A DNA stretch of 30,907 nucleotides, taken from contig JAMYWO010000058.1 in assembly GCA_024220525.1 (NCBI GenBank), positions 45,276 through 76,182 of the forward strand, written 5' to 3'. The position numbers were made by a program, and so were the translations under genes. Every line of letters starts with the position of its first letter. Positions within the stretch are counted from its first letter, which is position 1. Shown in pieces: positions 29,220 to 30,907 of the stretch. Below the pieces are notes generated by a model. It ran no database searches. It saw only the letters and a list, made by a program, of their open reading frames with translations, and was not told the DNA's origin. Source of the stretch: Cochliopodium minus (Eukaryota > Discosea > Himatismenida > Cochliopodiidae).

Positions 29220-30907
29220 ATGAATTCTCAACCAGCAAGAATTTTGGTGTTGGGTGCTTCTTCAAAATCAGGAGAAGGATCTGGTGTGTATACTTTTAGA
29301 TCACTATTTTTTGAAGGAGGGTAAAATTTACATCATATACTTTTAATTGAACCGAATTAATTAATCACATCACCAATAATTAGATATACAGGAACATTGG
29401 TAATTATTGAAACAAAATATCCAATATTTAAGAAATTTTTTTTGATTTAACAATAAATTAATCAAACCTCCTGATAATCACACTCATAAGGAATGATAAT
29501 CATTGAATTTATATCACAAATACAATATATCCATCATTATTTTTGGATTCATAATATAATAATTGAAATATGATACAATATAATCTTTATTCAGTCTTAT
29601 TTCCAACATTATCCAATAATCTCGATATATAATTTATTTTATTATTGATTTGATACAAAATATGATTAGTTGAAAGAAGAGTTATTCAATGATGGAAAAA
29701 ATATGAATGGTAATAGTTTCATTTTAAAGAGTATTGGAAATATAAATAAAAATATTCTCCGATTAAACAATAGCAAATAACAATCATTCAAAAGTATTGT
29801 TGGTGGATGGATCAAATTACAAAATATCCATAGGTAATCTTTTTTTTTTATCACATATAAATCATGGGAATCTCAAAATATTTAACATGAAAAAAATGAA
29901 AAATAGATGTTATGACAGAAAATGTATGCTTTTTCAAATATATCCTTTTTTTAAACGATTATTTCTTTCTATAAATTTAATGAATAGAATTTCAATTTGG
30001 ATGATGTATTCTATAATTGCTATCTATTGCTCTTTGATGTACATGAAAGAAATCAATTGGAATTTCTGACAAGATTGCAAAAAAGATTAGATCCAAAAGT
30101 GCCGTTATTCGTGATAGGAACACAAAGAGGACCAACACAAAAAGAGAAAATATCAAACACAACAATAGAAGAGATTGTGAGATCATGGAATTCTAAATAT
30201 ATGGAATGCCAGCTTTATTTGGCAAAGTACACAAACAGGGAAAACATCACTACATATTGCCAAGTAGAGGAGATTATTTTCAATGTGATCAGACATCTTT
30301 CAGGGAATAAGAAAGAAGAAAGGGTGAAGGGATTAGAGGAACTTAAAAATTACTTGAGCACTTCTTATTCTGTGTACTTGGCATATAGCAGGGTCAACAT
30401 CCCATGGGCTACTGCAACAAATAGAATAACATTGATAGATGCACGTAGCTGCAATCTTAATCCCAACGTGTTTGGTGAACATTTTTCTAAACTTTCAAAT
30501 CTGAAAAGACTTTACATACAAAACAATGGCATCACTTCCTTCCCTACTATTCTCGTTCAACTCAAAAAGTTGGAGGTTTTGGACATCTCAAGGAACAAAA
30601 TCAATAACATAGAAAGTTACGATTTTTCGAATTTGACAGAATTGTATGCCAGTTTCAATGGTATCAACAATTATGAAATGTGGTTGAACAAGTTGCAGGT
30701 CATAGATCTCATTGGAAACAATATTTCCGCTTTACCTGTTAACATCGATGAGTTGTGTCCGAGTTTGAAATATTTTGATGTAAGTTATAACAACATCACT
30801 TCTCTTCCTTCTTCTATGGGTTTTATGATCACTCTAAAAGATTTTTTCATTAATGGAAACAACATAAAGAATGTTCCCTCTGATGTTATCACAAGAGGAG
30901 CTGGAGC
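29220..30907 (+). CDS. Ras-like pseudo-GTPase with leucine-rich repeats (partial, 3' end outside)
   Basis: Six exons, the first five tiny: 29220-29320, 29384-29399 (16 nt), 29670-29709, 29795-29833, 29907-29923 (17 nt), 29988 to the edge. 377 residues are visible. Residues 1-175 follow the Ras fold in order: strand 1 RILVLG, a P-loop-like SKSGEGSGVYTF, a switch-I-like YTGTL, VLLVDGS in place of the D-x-x-G strand, NCYLLLFDV, PLFVIGTQRG in place of NKxD, then AKYT for the SAK loop. The invariant P-loop Lys, the switch-II DxxG and the NKxD Lys and Asp are all missing, so nucleotide binding is doubtful. From residue 225 LRRs follow (LKRLYIQNNGITSFP, LEVLDISRNKINNI, LQVIDLIGNNISALP, LKYFDVSYNNITSLP). 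It could be a scaffold related to Ras-LRR or Roco proteins. Small-exon borders rest on phase and fold order. Confidence 0.75.

Noticed and set aside
29797-30069. 90-codon plus-strand open frame reading through 29834-29987
   Set aside because: It runs through introns and is out of frame with the Ras-like and LRR coding sequence, which is clearly conserved in the other frame.

Overview
The window looks like nuclear DNA of an AT-rich, intron-dense microbial eukaryote. Protein-coding exons stand out as islands of mixed composition between AT-only introns. The introns have GTAAAA/GTAAAT-type donors and AG acceptors and are mostly 45-250 nt long. Many are filled with (AAAAAT)n or (AAAAAAT)n arrays. 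Exons joined at these sites keep reading frame through every gene modelled here, under the standard genetic code. The gene set (BEACH, F-box, Sel1, ankyrin and leucine-rich-repeat proteins, OGG1, bleomycin hydrolase, sigma-type GST, Nit1) fits a free-living amoeboid protist, for example Anaeramoebae or Amoebozoa. The sequence alone does not fix the lineage.

Layout, left to right. 1-10397 (minus) is one giant BEACH gene of at least 15 exons, running off the left edge. 10627-12423 (plus) is an 8-oxoguanine DNA glycosylase gene (OGG1) of nine exons. 12578-13120 (minus) is an intronless homeobox gene. 13528-14075 (plus) is a tiny four-exon DUF4476-like gene. 14202-15867 (minus) is a Nit1-type carbon-nitrogen hydrolase of eight exons. 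15963-17537 (plus) is an F-box plus SPRY-like protein of eight exons. 17676-21487 (minus) is an F-box protein joined to an ANTH-like helical region and a Q/N-rich tail with three NPF motifs. 21823-22590 (plus) is a sigma-type glutathione S-transferase. 22965-24255 (plus) is a Sel1-repeat protein. 24331-27197 (minus) is a complete 15-exon bleomycin hydrolase. 27242-29018 (minus) is an ankyrin-repeat protein. 29220 to the right edge (plus) is a Ras-like pseudo-GTPase fused to leucine-rich repeats.

The genes are tightly packed, with 44 to about 400 bp between coding regions and mostly divergent or convergent pairs. They do not form one pathway, although several themes recur. Two F-box proteins, and possibly the ankyrin protein, suggest ubiquitin-ligase adaptors. 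The BEACH and ANTH/NPF proteins suggest membrane traffic. GST and Nit1 both touch glutathione chemistry (detoxification and repair of deaminated glutathione), and OGG1 repairs oxidised DNA.

Most unusual points: the BEACH domain stops short of its last conserved helices and splices into an unrelated tail; an F-box is fused to an endocytic-adaptor-like protein; a Ras-fold domain with every nucleotide-binding motif degenerate is fused to LRRs; there are many 16-29 nt microexons; bleomycin hydrolase has a GC-AG intron; and a long hairpin sits in the divergent promoter beside the GST. I found no tRNA, rRNA, transposon, viral relic or CRISPR array.
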